Assembly: GCF_003284725.1 (NCBI RefSeq)
Contig: NZ_PGTO01000001.1
Span: 1-64,000 of the forward strand
DNA length: 64,000 bases
Origin: Paramagnetospirillum kuznetsovii
Lineage (GTDB): Bacteria; Pseudomonadota; Alphaproteobacteria; Rhodospirillales; Magnetospirillaceae
Direction of reading: 5' to 3'
Under the pieces are notes generated by a model. That model had not been told where the DNA came from and did not search any database. It saw only the letters and a program-made list of their open reading frames with translations. Each line of letters starts with the position of its first letter. Position 1 is the stretch's first letter. The translations under genes and the position numbers were made by a program. Positions 1-10,500 of the stretch are shown piece after piece.

Positions 1-128
1 CCTCTTTATGGTCTGTTTCCAACGACCACTTTGGCGCATTGCGACGCCGGTGAGCAGGGGCCGTCCACCCCATCATCTGTGGCCCATGTCTCATCCTATC
101 CGCTTGAATGTCGGTTGGCCCACGGTTC

Positions 129-1580
129 TTACTGCTTCCAGAAGGTCGGCACGAACAGCACCAGCACGGTGAACAGTTCCAACCGCCCGAACAGCATGCC
201 GCCCGCCAGCAGCCACTTGGCCAGATCGGGCAGACCGGCATAGCCGCCGCCCGGTCCGATCTCGTTGCCCAGGCCCGGCCCCAGATTGGCCAGGGCCGAG
301 GCAGCGCCGGAAATGGCGGTGATGAAGTCGACGCCCAGGAAGGCCAGGGCCATGGACAGCATGGCGAAGGCCAGGGCATAGACGAACAGGAAGCCCATCA
401 CCGAGGCCAGCACCTCTTCCGGGATCGGACGCCGGTTGAAGGTGGGGATCAGCACGGCATGCGGCCGCAGCAGGTGGCGCATCTGCACCAGGGCGTCGGC
501 GAACAGGAACTGGAAGCGGAACACCTTGACGCCGCCGCTGGTGGACCCGGCGCAGCCGCCGACGAAGGCCAGGAAGAACAGGATGGCGGCGGGCAATCCG
601 CCCCAGTTGCCGTATTCCAAGGTGAACAGCCCGGTTCCCGTCATCACCGAGATGGCGGTGAAGCAGCCCGAGCGCAACGCGTCCAACGGCGCCAATCCCC
701 GGCTGGCCGCCAGCCAGGCGGAAACCCCCAGGCAGCCCAGCACCATCAAGCCGAAATACCAGCGTAGCTGACCATCCTTGAGGAAGGCCTTGGCATTGCC
801 TTGCACCAGTTGGAAGAACAGCAGGAACGGCATGCCGCCCGCCACCATGCCGATGACGATGATCAGTTCCACCCAGCGGCTGTCGAAATGGCCGATGGAG
901 GCGTCCGAGGTGGAAAACCCGCCGGTGGAGATGGTGGCCATGGCATGGGCCAGCGCCTCGAATCCGGTCATTCCCGCCCCCCACAGCAGCAACGCCAATC
1001 CCCCGGTCAGGCCCAGATAGACGCCGAAAATCACCAAGGCGATGCGCTTGGCCCGCGACGTGGTGCGCTCCGTCGGTCCCGGCATTTCCAGGCGGAACAT
1101 CTGCATGCCGCCGATGGCCAGATTGGGCAATACCGCCACCGCCATGGCGATCACCCCCAGCCCCCCCAGCCAGTTGAGCAGCACCCGCCACAGCAGCAAT
1201 CCCCGAGGCAGACCGTCGAGGCCGTGGATCACGGTGGCGCCGGTCGAGGTCAGGCCGCTGATGGCCTCGAAGGCGGCGTCGGTGAAGGACATCTGCAGCG
1301 GCCCGTAAATGAACGGAAGCGCCGCGAACAGCGCGGGCACCAGCCAGCCGAAAGTCGCGGCCAGATAGGTCTGGCGCACCGTCCGGCGCTGGCGCTCGGT
1401 CTGGGTGCCCAGCACCAGCAAAAGCCCGGCGAACAGGGTCAGGCCGCAAGAAACCGCGAAGACCCTCCATTCGGCATGGTTGTCGCGATAATCCAGCAAG
1501 GCGGGCAGCACCATGGACAGCGCCACGATGCAGAGCAGGATGCCGATGACTTGAAAGACGGGGCGAAGGTCGATGGTCAT
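129..1580 (-). CDS. trkH: TrkH-family potassium uptake channel (first of two)
   Basis: Inner-membrane K+ translocating subunit of a Trk/Ktr-type system, expected to work with a cytosolic TrkA that is not in this window. The 483-residue protein is normal for TrkH. It shows the four pore-loop repeats of the family: SGLTSTGATV near 108-117, STGGFSTSD near 218-226, SVMTGTGLF near 311-319 and SGAASALANLGPG near 424-436. The second basic pair-helix segment GGVKVFRF follows GGCAGSTS, as in the family. The ATG at 1580 aligns with the start of its upstream paralogue (RPVF... in both). It lies 10 bp after the stop of that second trkH on the same strand, so the two are very probably cotranscribed. Family call secure; selectivity (K+ versus Na+) cannot be told from sequence. 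Confidence 0.93.
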   Translation of the reverse strand: MTIDLRPVFQVIGILLCIVALSMVLPALLDYRDNHAEWRVFAVSCGLTLFAGLLLVLGTQTERQRRTVRQTYLAATFGWLVPALFAALPFIYGPLQMSFTDAAFEAISGLTSTGATVIHGLDGLPRGLLLWRVLLNWLGGLGVIAMAVAVLPNLAIGGMQMFRLEMPGPTERTTSRAKRIALVIFGVYLGLTGGLALLLWGAGMTGFEALAHAMATISTGGFSTSDASIGHFDSRWVELIIVIGMVAGGMPFLLFFQLVQGNAKAFLKDGQLRWYFGLMVLGCLGVSAWLAASRGLAPLDALRSGCFTAISVMTGTGLFTLEYGNWGGLPAAILFFLAFVGGCAGSTSGGVKVFRFQFLFADALVQMRHLLRPHAVLIPTFNRRPIPEEVLASVMGFLFVYALAFAMLSMALAFLGVDFITAISGAASALANLGPGLGNEIGPGGGYAGLPDLAKWLLAGGMLFGRLELFTVLVLFVPTFWKQ

Positions 1581-1590
1581 GACGCTCGTC

Positions 1591-3039
1591 TCACTCCCGC
1601 CAATAGCTGCGCGAGAACAGCACCGCCACGGTGAACAGTTCGAGGCGCCCCAACACCATCTCTGAGGCCAGGATCACCTTGGCCGCGTCCGGCAGCGAGC
1701 GGTAACTGCCCATGGGGCCGATGGTGCCGCCGATCCCCGGTCCCACATTGCCCAGCGCCGAAGCCGAGCCCGACAGCGCGGTGATCAGATCGACCCCCAC
1801 CATGGTCAGCGCCACCGCGAAGACCGAGAAGGTGAAGAAATACATCACCACGAAACCCAGCACCGAATCCAGCACCTGGGGAATGATGGGCCGCTGGTTG
1901 TAGTGGATGACGAAGACGCCGTGGGGATGCAGCAGCCGCTTCAGATGAATTCCGGCCAGGGCGAACAAAAGCTCCCAGCGGAAGATCTTGACCCCACCGG
2001 CCGCCGAACCGGTGCAGCCGCCGATGAACAGCAGGACGAAGAACACCACATGGGCGAAGCCGCCCCAGGCGCCGTAATTGGTGGACACGAAGCCGGTGGT
2101 GGTCACCACCGAGGTGACCGAGAAGGCGGCATGGCGCAACGCCACGCCGGGGGTCATGTCGTTGACCGCCCACTGCCACAGGGCCAGAACCCCCGCGAAG
2201 GCGCCGAGGAACATCAGATACCAATGGGTCTGGGCATCGTCCAACACCTTGGGCCGCCAGTTCTTCCAAGGCCCGGTCCACAGGGTGAAGCTGGACCCGC
2301 CCACCATCATGGCGAACACCGCCACCCATTGCACGGCGGTGCCCCAATGGGCGAGATTGGAATCCGAGGTGGAGAAGCCGCCGGTGGAGACCGCCGCCAG
2401 GGCGTGGCAGACGGCATCGAAACGGCTCATGCCCGCCGCCCAGAACGCCACCGCCGCCAGACCGGTGAACCCGGCATAGATCAAGGTGATGGAGGCCGCC
2501 ACCTGAGTGATGCGCGGCTTGATCTTGTCGGACTTGTCCGAGCTTTCCATGCGAAAGACCTGCATGCCGCCGATGCGCAGCAAGGGCAGGATCACCACCG
2601 CCATGATGATGATGCCTTCGCCGCCCAGCCAATTGAGCAGCGCCCGCCAGATCAGGATGCCCTTGGGCGCCCGGTCCAGGCCGACGATGACGGTGGCGCC
2701 GGTGGTGGTCAGGCCGCTCATGGCCTCGAACAGCGCGTCCACCGGGCCGAGCCGCAAATTGCTGAAGACAAACGGAAGCGCGGCGAAACCCGCCGTCAGG
2801 GTCCACGCCACCACCGGCACCATGAAGGCCTGGCGGCTGGTCAGGCTGGCGCGCCCCTTGGGCCGGGCGCCGAACACCAGCGCCATGGCGAAAAAGGCGG
2901 TGGTCATGGCCGACAGGGCGAAGACCTTCCAGTCCACGTCGTCCGAAAGCAGGTCCACCACCGCCGGAATCCCCATGGCGGCCGCCAGCACCAGCAGCAG
3001 AAAGCCGTTGACGAAGAGAACCGGCCGAAAGTCGATCAC
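1591..3039 (-). CDS. trkH: TrkH-family potassium uptake channel (second paralogue)
   Basis: A second TrkH, 482 residues, lying directly upstream of the first. The four filter loops are visible (SGLTTTGATV near 108-117, STGGFSTSDSN, SVVTTTGFVST, SGSASALGNVGPG). An in-frame ATG exists 17 codons earlier (3090). I chose the GTG at 3039 because GGAG sits 7 bases before it, and because translation from there begins VIDFRPV, matching MTIDLRPV of the paralogue. The two proteins are clearly homologous but well diverged, so this is an old duplication. The 271-bp gap upstream separates it from a divergent sugar-nucleotide gene and must carry its promoter; I could not identify a convincing one. Confidence 0.92.
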   Translation of the reverse strand: MIDFRPVLFVNGFLLLVLAAAMGIPAVVDLLSDDVDWKVFALSAMTTAFFAMALVFGARPKGRASLTSRQAFMVPVVAWTLTAGFAALPFVFSNLRLGPVDALFEAMSGLTTTGATVIVGLDRAPKGILIWRALLNWLGGEGIIIMAVVILPLLRIGGMQVFRMESSDKSDKIKPRITQVAASITLIYAGFTGLAAVAFWAAGMSRFDAVCHALAAVSTGGFSTSDSNLAHWGTAVQWVAVFAMMVGGSSFTLWTGPWKNWRPKVLDDAQTHWYLMFLGAFAGVLALWQWAVNDMTPGVALRHAAFSVTSVVTTTGFVSTNYGAWGGFAHVVFFVLLFIGGCTGSAAGGVKIFRWELLFALAGIHLKRLLHPHGVFVIHYNQRPIIPQVLDSVLGFVVMYFFTFSVFAVALTMVGVDLITALSGSASALGNVGPGIGGTIGPMGSYRSLPDAAKVILASEMVLGRLELFTVAVLFSRSYWRE

Positions 3040-3310
3040 ATGGCAACTCCACCACTGCGCATTTCCCGATGGTCGAGTGAAAGCCTTCACGCGACCGGAG
3101 GCAAGGCCAAAGGCCGCCGCCGCTCATGCGGCGAAAGCCAAGCACGCGGAGGCGTGCGCCCGGCGATTGAGGGGCCCCACGAAAATGACTCATGGCCCCG
3201 TTCGCGCAAGCTGTCCAGCGAATCGTGCAGGACGCGGCGGGAATGGGATTGCCATTTACGCCCAGCCGCCGTAGAGAGGGTTCATTGGCTCGAAGCGGAC
3301 TGGACCTCAG

Positions 3311-4258
<948 letters not shown>

Positions 4259-4268
4259 ATAGAGCGGC

Positions 4269-4309
4269 CGGGACGGCCGCGCTCCGAATGTAGGAGCGCG
4301 GCCGTCCCG
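4269..4309. terminator. Bidirectional hairpin between convergent genes
   Basis: A perfect 17-bp inverted repeat: left arm 4269-4285, loop GAATGTA, right arm GGAGCGCGGCCGTCCCG at 4293-4309. It lies between the converging ends of the UXS-like gene (stop 4258) and the NodU-like gene (stop 4383). There is no long T run, so it is a GC-rich hairpin that may act as a terminator, an mRNA 3'-end stabiliser or a REP-like element. Confidence 0.55.
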
Positions 4310-4379
4310 CCCGTCCAAATATAGGAGCGCGGGCGTCCCGCCCGTCCAAATATAGGAGCGCGGGCGTCCCGCCCGCAGG
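4291..4379. repeat. 31-bp tandem repeat, about three copies
   Basis: Three head-to-tail units begin at 4291, 4322 and 4353. Each starts TAGGAGCGCGG and contains GTCCCGCCCG, followed in the first two by TCCAAATA. The third is cut short by GCAGGCGCC before the NodU-like stop. The first unit supplies the right arm of the intergenic hairpin. The units differ by single bases only, so the duplication is recent. Confidence 0.85.
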
Positions 4380-4382
4380 CGC

Positions 4383-6224
4383 CTAATCCAGCTCGAAGGC
4401 GTTCTTGTAGTCGAGCTTGAGCGCAGGATCCTGGTCTTCCTTGCGCAGGAAGCAGTTGCCCACCACCAGCACCTCGATCTCCGAGCCCATGAAGCAGCGC
4501 CAGGCGTCTTCCGGACTGCAGACGATGGGTTCGCCGCGCACGTTGAAGCTGGTGTTGACCACCACGCCGCATCCCGTGAGCCCCTTGAAGGCCGAGATCA
4601 GCGCGTGGTAGCGCGGATTGGTGTCGGCATGGATGGTCTGCACCCGGGCGGAATAATCCACATGGGTGATGGCGGGAAGGCTTGAGCGCGGCACGTTCAG
4701 CTTGTCGATGCCGAACAGCTTCTGCTCATCCTCGGTCATGGCGCGGCGATGCTTTTCCGCCACCGGAGCGACCAGCAGCATATAGGGGCTGTCGCCGTCC
4801 AGATCGAACCACTCGGCCACGTCTTCGCGCAGCACCGACGGCGCGAAGGGACGGAAGCTCTCGCGATACTTGACCTTGAGGTTCAGCAGCTTCTGCATGG
4901 TGGGCGAACGGGGATCGCCCAGGATGGAGCGGCCGCCCAGGGCGCGGGGGCCGAATTCCATGCGGCCCTGCATCCAGCCCACCGCCTTCTCGGCCGCCAG
5001 GGCCTCGGCGGTGGCCGCGATCATGGAACCGTCGTCCAGCACCGAGAACTTGGCGCCGCACGCGGTCAGGCGGGCCTCGATATCGCTCTGCTCGAACACC
5101 GGGCCGAGATAGGAGCCCTTCATGGCGTCCTTGCCGTTGCCGGTGATCTTGCGCGGCTGGCCCTTGTGGATGTGATAACCGGCCAGGGCGGCGCCCAGCG
5201 CGCCACCGGCATCGCCGGCCGCCGGCTGGATCCAGATATTGTCGAAGATGTTCTGGCGCAGGATCTTGCCGTTGGCGACGCAGTTGAGCGCCACGCCACC
5301 GGCCAGGCACAGATTCTTCGCCCCCGTCTCCTTCTTGATGCCGCGGCATAGCTGGGAGACGATGATTTCCGTCACCTCCTGGATGGAGGCGGCGATATCC
5401 ATGTGGAACTGGGTCAGGGGATCCTTGTCGGCCTTCCGGACCGGCTGGCCGAACAGCGCCGCGAAGCGGTCGTTGGTCATGTGCAGGCCGGTGCAGTAAT
5501 CGAAATAGGACTGGTCGAGGCGGAAGCTGCCGTCCTCCTTCAGATCCACCAGATTGTCGAGAATCTGCTTGGTGTATTTCGGCTCGCCATAAGGCGCGAG
5601 GCCCATCAGCTTGTATTCGCCGGAATTGACCTTGAAGCCGGTGTAATAGGTGAAGGCGGAATAGAGCAGCCCCAGGGAATGGGGGAAGTGCAGCTCCTTG
5701 TGGATCTCCAGCTTATTGCCCGATCCCATGGCCAGCGAGGTCGTGGTCCACTCGCCGACGCCGTCCATGGTCAGCACGGCGGCATCCTCGAAGGGCGAGG
5801 GGAAGAAGGCCGACGCCGCATGGCTGAGATGATGCTCGGCGAACAGCAGCTTGTTGATCCAGTCGAAGTCCTTGGCGAACAGCTTCAGTTCCTTGGACAG
5901 CATGTCCTTCTGGAACAGCTTTTCCTTCAGCCAGACCGGCATGGCGGCCTTGAACGACGTGAAGCCCCTGGGGGCGAAGGAGACATAGGTCTCCAGCAGC
6001 CGCTCGAACTTCAGGAACGGCTTGTCATAGAACACCACGTAATCCACATCGCCCAGACCGATTCCGGCCTCGCCCAGGCAATAGCCGATGGCGTGTTCCG
6101 GGAATCCGGCGTCATGTTTCTTGCGGGTAAAGCGTTCTTCCTGGGCCGCCGCGACGACATTGCCGTCCACCACCAGGGCGGCGGCGCTGTCGTGGTAAAG
6201 CGCCGAGAGACCGAGAATGCGCAA
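4383..6224 (-). CDS. NodU/SxtI-family O-carbamoyltransferase
   Basis: Predicted carbamoyl-phosphate-dependent carbamoyltransferase, 613 residues, with the two-domain layout of the NodU/CmcH/TobZ family. The N-terminal Kae1-like domain has the metal-binding HHLSHA motif at 131-136 and DGVGEWTT after it. The C-terminal domain has MQGRMEFGPRALGGRSIL and the end motif VNTSFNVRGEPIVCSPEDA. These enzymes transfer a carbamoyl group from carbamoyl phosphate, via carbamoyl-adenylate, to a hydroxyl of a sugar or natural product. It follows the DUF5989 gene (stop 6237) by 12 bp. The order SxtJ-like, small membrane protein, carbamoyltransferase is the arrangement known around sxtI in saxitoxin clusters and in many glycan loci. 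The substrate is probably a surface sugar; that part is inference. Confidence 0.9.
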   Translation of the reverse strand: MRILGLSALYHDSAAALVVDGNVVAAAQEERFTRKKHDAGFPEHAIGYCLGEAGIGLGDVDYVVFYDKPFLKFERLLETYVSFAPRGFTSFKAAMPVWLKEKLFQKDMLSKELKLFAKDFDWINKLLFAEHHLSHAASAFFPSPFEDAAVLTMDGVGEWTTTSLAMGSGNKLEIHKELHFPHSLGLLYSAFTYYTGFKVNSGEYKLMGLAPYGEPKYTKQILDNLVDLKEDGSFRLDQSYFDYCTGLHMTNDRFAALFGQPVRKADKDPLTQFHMDIAASIQEVTEIIVSQLCRGIKKETGAKNLCLAGGVALNCVANGKILRQNIFDNIWIQPAAGDAGGALGAALAGYHIHKGQPRKITGNGKDAMKGSYLGPVFEQSDIEARLTACGAKFSVLDDGSMIAATAEALAAEKAVGWMQGRMEFGPRALGGRSILGDPRSPTMQKLLNLKVKYRESFRPFAPSVLREDVAEWFDLDGDSPYMLLVAPVAEKHRRAMTEDEQKLFGIDKLNVPRSSLPAITHVDYSARVQTIHADTNPRYHALISAFKGLTGCGVVVNTSFNVRGEPIVCSPEDAWRCFMGSEIEVLVVGNCFLRKEDQDPALKLDYKNAFELD

Positions 6225-6236
6225 GGGGCGGCCCGC

Positions 6237-6386
6237 CTAGAACAGGGTGTAGATGAAGGGCGCCACGGCGGAACCCTGGGACAGCACGATCAGGCCGCCG
6301 AACACCACCATCATGATCAGGATGGGCAGCAGCCAGAATTTCTTGCGTTCGCGCAGGAACTGCCAAAGCTCGATGAGGAATCCCAC
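6237..6386 (-). CDS. DUF5989-like small membrane protein
   Basis: A 49-residue protein with a short basic amphipathic N-terminus (ELWQFLRERKKFW) and one hydrophobic segment (LLPILIMMVVFGGLIVLS). This is the look of the DUF5989 family that accompanies NodU-type carbamoyltransferases. The start is a GTG at 6386 preceded by AGGAGA, giving VGFLIELWQ. The longer reading from 6473 would overlap the upstream SxtJ-like gene almost entirely in another frame, so I rejected it. It lies 10 bp after the SxtJ-like stop and 12 bp before the carbamoyltransferase start. Its molecular role is unknown; it probably anchors or assists the carbamoyltransferase at the membrane. Confidence 0.8.
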   Translation of the reverse strand: MGFLIELWQFLRERKKFWLLPILIMMVVFGGLIVLSQGSAVAPFIYTLF

Positions 6387-6396
6387 GAAGTGTCTC

Positions 6397-6831
6397 CTAG
6401 AACTGACGACGCATGGTCTCGGGGGCGGGGCCGGGCGGATCGCGCAGGATCCAATAGCTGGCGGCGGCGTCATCGCGTTTCAGCCGCAGCGGATCCTTGC
6501 CCATCAATCGCATGATCAGGGCGATGGGGGTGACGGTCACGAAGAACAGCAGACCCATCACCACCGGGGTGACGACGTGATGCAGCGCCATGCCCACCAG
6601 GAACCACAGCTTGTTCAGCGGCTTCAGCAGCTTGGGCGCGGCGAAGGACACCACCAGGAAGGCGGCCGCCACCAATCCGGCCCACAGTCGGGGCTCCTCG
6701 CCGGATTTCAGCGGCAACAGGCAGACGATGGCGAAGACCGCCGCGAAGACCAGACCGAACGAGCGGTCCGAGCCCATCTCGACCTTGCGGCCATGGGATT
6801 GTCCTTCGAAGGTGCCCTGGGGCTTGCTCAT
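6397..6831 (-). CDS. SxtJ-family membrane protein
   Basis: A 144-residue protein with about three hydrophobic segments (FGLVFAAVFAIVCLLPL, AGLVAAAFLVVSFAAP, VVTPVVMGLLFFVTVTPIALIM) and a charged cytosolic tail ending RPPG-type residues near YWILRDPPGPAP. Its size, topology and position as first gene of the SxtJ / DUF5989 / NodU trio support SxtJ family membership. Function is unknown in all members; the constant linkage suggests a membrane partner of the carbamoyltransferase. It is 70 bp downstream of the GmhA-like gene on the same strand. Confidence 0.8.
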   Translation of the reverse strand: MSKPQGTFEGQSHGRKVEMGSDRSFGLVFAAVFAIVCLLPLKSGEEPRLWAGLVAAAFLVVSFAAPKLLKPLNKLWFLVGMALHHVVTPVVMGLLFFVTVTPIALIMRLMGKDPLRLKRDDAAASYWILRDPPGPAPETMRRQF

Positions 6832-6901
6832 GCTGACGCCGCGCCTATCCGATCAAGAACCGGCGACTTCTAGCACAGCCGACCCTGCGAGGCAAATCGC
6901 G

Positions 6902-7483
6902 TCACTCCTTGGGCGCCGCCTTGGCTTCCACCTGGTCGCACAGCGCATGGCCGAGCAGGATATGCATTTCCTGGATGCGGGCGGTGACGTTGGACGGCAC
7001 GATCAGCAGCGGATCGGCGAGGCCGACCATCTTGCCGCCGTCGCGGCCGCCGAATCCGGCCGCCACCAGTCCCATGTCGCGGGCCACCGCCAGGGCGGTC
7101 AGCACGTTCGGGCTGTTGCCCGAGGTGGTGATGCCGATGGCGACATCGCCGGGCCGCCCCAGCGCCTCGATCTGGCGCGAGAAGATTTCCTCGAACGAAA
7201 AGTCGTTGGCGCAGGCGGTCAGCAGCGAGGTATCGGTGGTCAGCGCGATGGAGGCCAGCGCTTTGCGGTTATAGCGGTAGCGGACCACCAGTTCGGTGGC
7301 CAGATGCTGGGCATCGGCCGCCGAGCCGCCATTGCCGAAGAACAGGATCTTGCCGCCGCTGTTCAGACTGGTCAGGCAGGCCTCCACCAGCTTCTGGAAA
7401 GGCTCGCGCACGGCGGCGGCGGTGCGGCTCACCACCTCGGCGTGCTCGGCGAACTGTTGGTCGAGAAACTTGGCGAATTCCAT
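6902..7483 (-). CDS. gmhA: SIS-domain phosphosugar isomerase, GmhA-like
   Basis: Cytosolic sugar-phosphate isomerase of the sedoheptulose-7-phosphate isomerase (GmhA/DiaA) type, 193 residues. The SIS fold is shown by GKILFFGNGGSAADAQH (residues 44-60) and ITTSGNSPNV near 115. ATELVVRY and the C-terminal EMHILLGHALCDQVE match GmhA. In lipopolysaccharide synthesis it would convert sedoheptulose 7-phosphate to D-glycero-D-manno-heptose 7-phosphate. An ATG 21 codons upstream (7546) would overlap the end of the glutamate dehydrogenase gene. The ATG at 7483 begins the family-typical N-terminus and is preceded by GAGG. DiaA, the DnaA-binding relative, is the main alternative; the genes for the later heptose steps are not in the window. 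Confidence 0.82.
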   Translation of the reverse strand: MEFAKFLDQQFAEHAEVVSRTAAAVREPFQKLVEACLTSLNSGGKILFFGNGGSAADAQHLATELVVRYRYNRKALASIALTTDTSLLTACANDFSFEEIFSRQIEALGRPGDVAIGITTSGNSPNVLTALAVARDMGLVAAGFGGRDGGKMVGLADPLLIVPSNVTARIQEMHILLGHALCDQVEAKAAPKE

Positions 7484-7520
7484 GGCGGTCAGGCCTCGAT
7501 CAGCGGCGGAGACAGATTCC

Positions 7521-10500
7521 TTATCCGGTCTCCGCCCCGCCAGCAACCGTTGTTTCCGTCAGGGTGCGCAACTGCCGCCCCGCCACCATGATCATGGGCA
7601 GATCGATGTGGGAGGCCGCCCTGAGCTCGGCCAAAAGCGCCTCGGCCCGCTCCACCGCCGCCCGGTTGCCCTCGGCCCAGGCGCGGATGGCGTCCTCGGC
7701 GGCCATCCCCGGTTGGCTGGCCGCCACCGCGTGGGTGATGTCGCGCTGATGGCCGTAAAGATCCTCCATGGCCGCCGCCGCCGCCAGCTTGAGCCAATGG
7801 CCGCGCCCCGACAGCTTTTCCGCCGAGGCCCGCAGCCAGCCCAGCGAGAAGCGGGCGCCAACGGCGAAATACAGCCGCCCCGCATCGCTGATGGTGATTC
7901 CCCGCCGGGTGGCGATGCGCAGGATATCGGCGGCCGAGGCCAGCACGATCAGATTGCCCACCCGCCGCGCCAGGGATTCCGGCACCCCTTGCTCGACGAA
8001 CTGAGCGATGCGGGCCGCCACCGCGGCGGCCGCGTCGGGCGGCAGGATATCGGGAACCGCCTCTTCCAGCGCCTTCACGCCGGGCGACAGTTCGGAAATG
8101 CCGCTGCCCAGCGCGAAGGGCGAGGGCATGGAGCGCAGCACCCACAGGGTGGCGCGCTCCACCAGTCGGTTGGCCTCGGCCAGCATGGCGGTCTGGGCGG
8201 CGGCCGGAACTGTTCCGTCCAGCCTTTCGATCTCGGTCCAGACCTCGCGCAGGCGGAAGGCATCGCGGGCCACGATATAGGCGCGGGCCACCTGGGCGGG
8301 ATGATGGCCGGTGGTCTCCATCAGTTCGGCGACGAAGGCCCCGCCCACCCGGTTGACGATGGAATTGGTCACCACCGTGGCGACGATCTCGCGCCGCAGA
8401 CGGTGCTTGGCGATATCATTGCCAAACCGCTTTTGCAGCGCGGTCGGGAAGTACTTGGCCAGATCCACCGCCATGAAGGGATCGCTGGGCAGATCCGAGG
8501 CCAGGATGTGCTCGTAAAGCCAGATCTTGCCATAGGCCAGCAGCACCGCCAGTTCCGGCCGGGTAAAGCCCAGCTTGCGGGCGGCGCGGTCGGTCAACAT
8601 CTCGTCGTTGGGCAGGAACTCGATGCCGCGATCAAGCCGTCCGGCCTTTTCCAACAGCCGCATGAAGCGCGCCTCGGAATCCAGCAGATCGGCGCCTTGG
8701 CTTTCCATCATGGAAATGGCCTGGGTCTGAAGGTAGTTGTCGCGCAGAACCAGGGCACCGACCTCGTCGGTCATCTCGACAAGCAGCTTGTCGCGCTGCT
8801 TGGGCGTCAGGTCGCCCGCCCCCACCAGGTCGTTGACCAGGATCTTGATATTGACCTCGTGGTCGGAACAATCCACCCCGGCCGAATTGTCGATGGCGTC
8901 GGTGTTGATGCGCCCGCCGCCGCCGCCTGCCCCCGCTTGGGCGTATTCGATGCGGCCCAATTGGGTGAAGCCCAGATTGGCGCCCTCGCCCACCACCCGG
9001 GCCCGGATGTCGCGGCCGTCGATGCGAAGGGAATCGTTGGCGCGGTCGCCCACCTCGGCATTGGTCTCGTCCGAGGACTTCACATAGGTGCCGATGCCGC
9101 CGAAGAACAGCAGATCCACCGGCACCTTCAACAGCACCCGAATCAACTCGGTCGGCGCCAAGGCGTCCGCCTCTATGCCAAAGCGCGCCTTGACCTGGGG
9201 ACTGAGCGGAATGGTCTTGGCGGTGCGGGGAAAGATGCCGCCGCCGTCCGAAATGGTGGAGACATCGTAATCGGGCCAGGCCTTGACGGCGGTGAACAGC
9301 CGTTCGCGCTCGGCGAAGGCCTTCTCGGCGTCCGGTTCGGGGTCGAGGAAGATATGGGCGTGGTTGAAGGCGGCCACCAGCTTGGTGTGTTTCGAGCGCA
9401 GCATGCCGTTGCCGAACACGTCGCCCGACATGTCGCCCACCGCGATGGCGGTGAAATCCTGGGCGCGGGTGTCGATGCCCATCTCGCGGAAATGGCGTTC
9501 CACCGCCACCCAGGCGCCCCGCGCCGTGATGCCCATCTTCTTGTGGTCATAGCCCTGGCTGCCGCCCGAGGCGAAGGCGTCGCCCAACCAGAAGCCGCGT
9601 TCCAGCGATATGGAATTGGCGATATCGGAGAAGGTGGCGGTGCCCTTGTCGGCGGCCACCACCAGATAGGGATCGTCGCCGTCCTTGCGCAAGGTGTCGG
9701 GCGGCGGCACCACCGCCTCGCCCGCCAGATTGTCGGTGATGTCCAGCAATCCGCGCATCAGGGTCTTGTAGCACTCGATGCCCTCGGCCAGGAACGCCTC
9801 GCGCCCGCCCGTGGTCGGCGGCTTCTTCACCACGAAGCCGCCCTTGGCGCCCACCGGCACGATGACGGCGTTCTTGACCATCTGCGCCTTCATCAGGCCC
9901 AGGATCTCGGTGCGGAAGTCCTCGCGCCGGTCGGACCAGCGGATGCCGCCGCGCGCCACCTTGCCGCCGCGCAGATGGATGGCCTCGACGCGGGGCGAAT
10001 AGACGAAGACTTCCACCATGGGGCGCGGCGCCGGAAGATCGTCCACCATGCGACTGTCCAGCTTGAAGGAGAAATAGGGCTTCGGCCCGCCGCTGTCCGC
10101 CTTCTGGAAGAAGTTGGTGCGCAAGGTCGAGCGGATCAGGTTGAGGAAGCGGCGCAAGATGCGGTCGTCGTCGGCGCTGACCACCGCTTCCAGCCCGGCC
10201 AGCAGGTGCTTTTCCGCCTGGGCGGCATCGCCGGATTTTCCATCGGGATCGAAGCAGGCGAGGAACAAATCCACCAACGCCTTGGCCATGGCGGGATTGC
10301 CGCACAGCGCCTGTTCCATATAGGTCTGGCTATAGGTGGCGCCGGTCTGGCGCAGATATTTGGCATAGGCGCGCAGCACCATAACGGCGCGCCAGTTCAG
10401 CCCGGCGGCCAGCACCAGCCGGTTGAAGCCGTCGCTTTCCGCCTCGCCCCGCCACACCGCCGCCAGGGCGTCTTGGAAGAAGTCGCGGCGTTCGGACACG

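Noticed and set aside
1..128. A gene fragment at the left edge
   Set aside because: No frame shows a recognisable protein and the only short open frame has no family features or ribosome-binding site.
4291..4379. The 31-bp units as a CRISPR array
   Set aside because: The copies are directly adjacent without spacers and no cas gene is present.
4383..6831. A saxitoxin-type toxin cluster
   Set aside because: Only the sxtI/J/K-like trio is present; the polyketide and other toxin genes are absent, and the trio is widespread in glycan loci.
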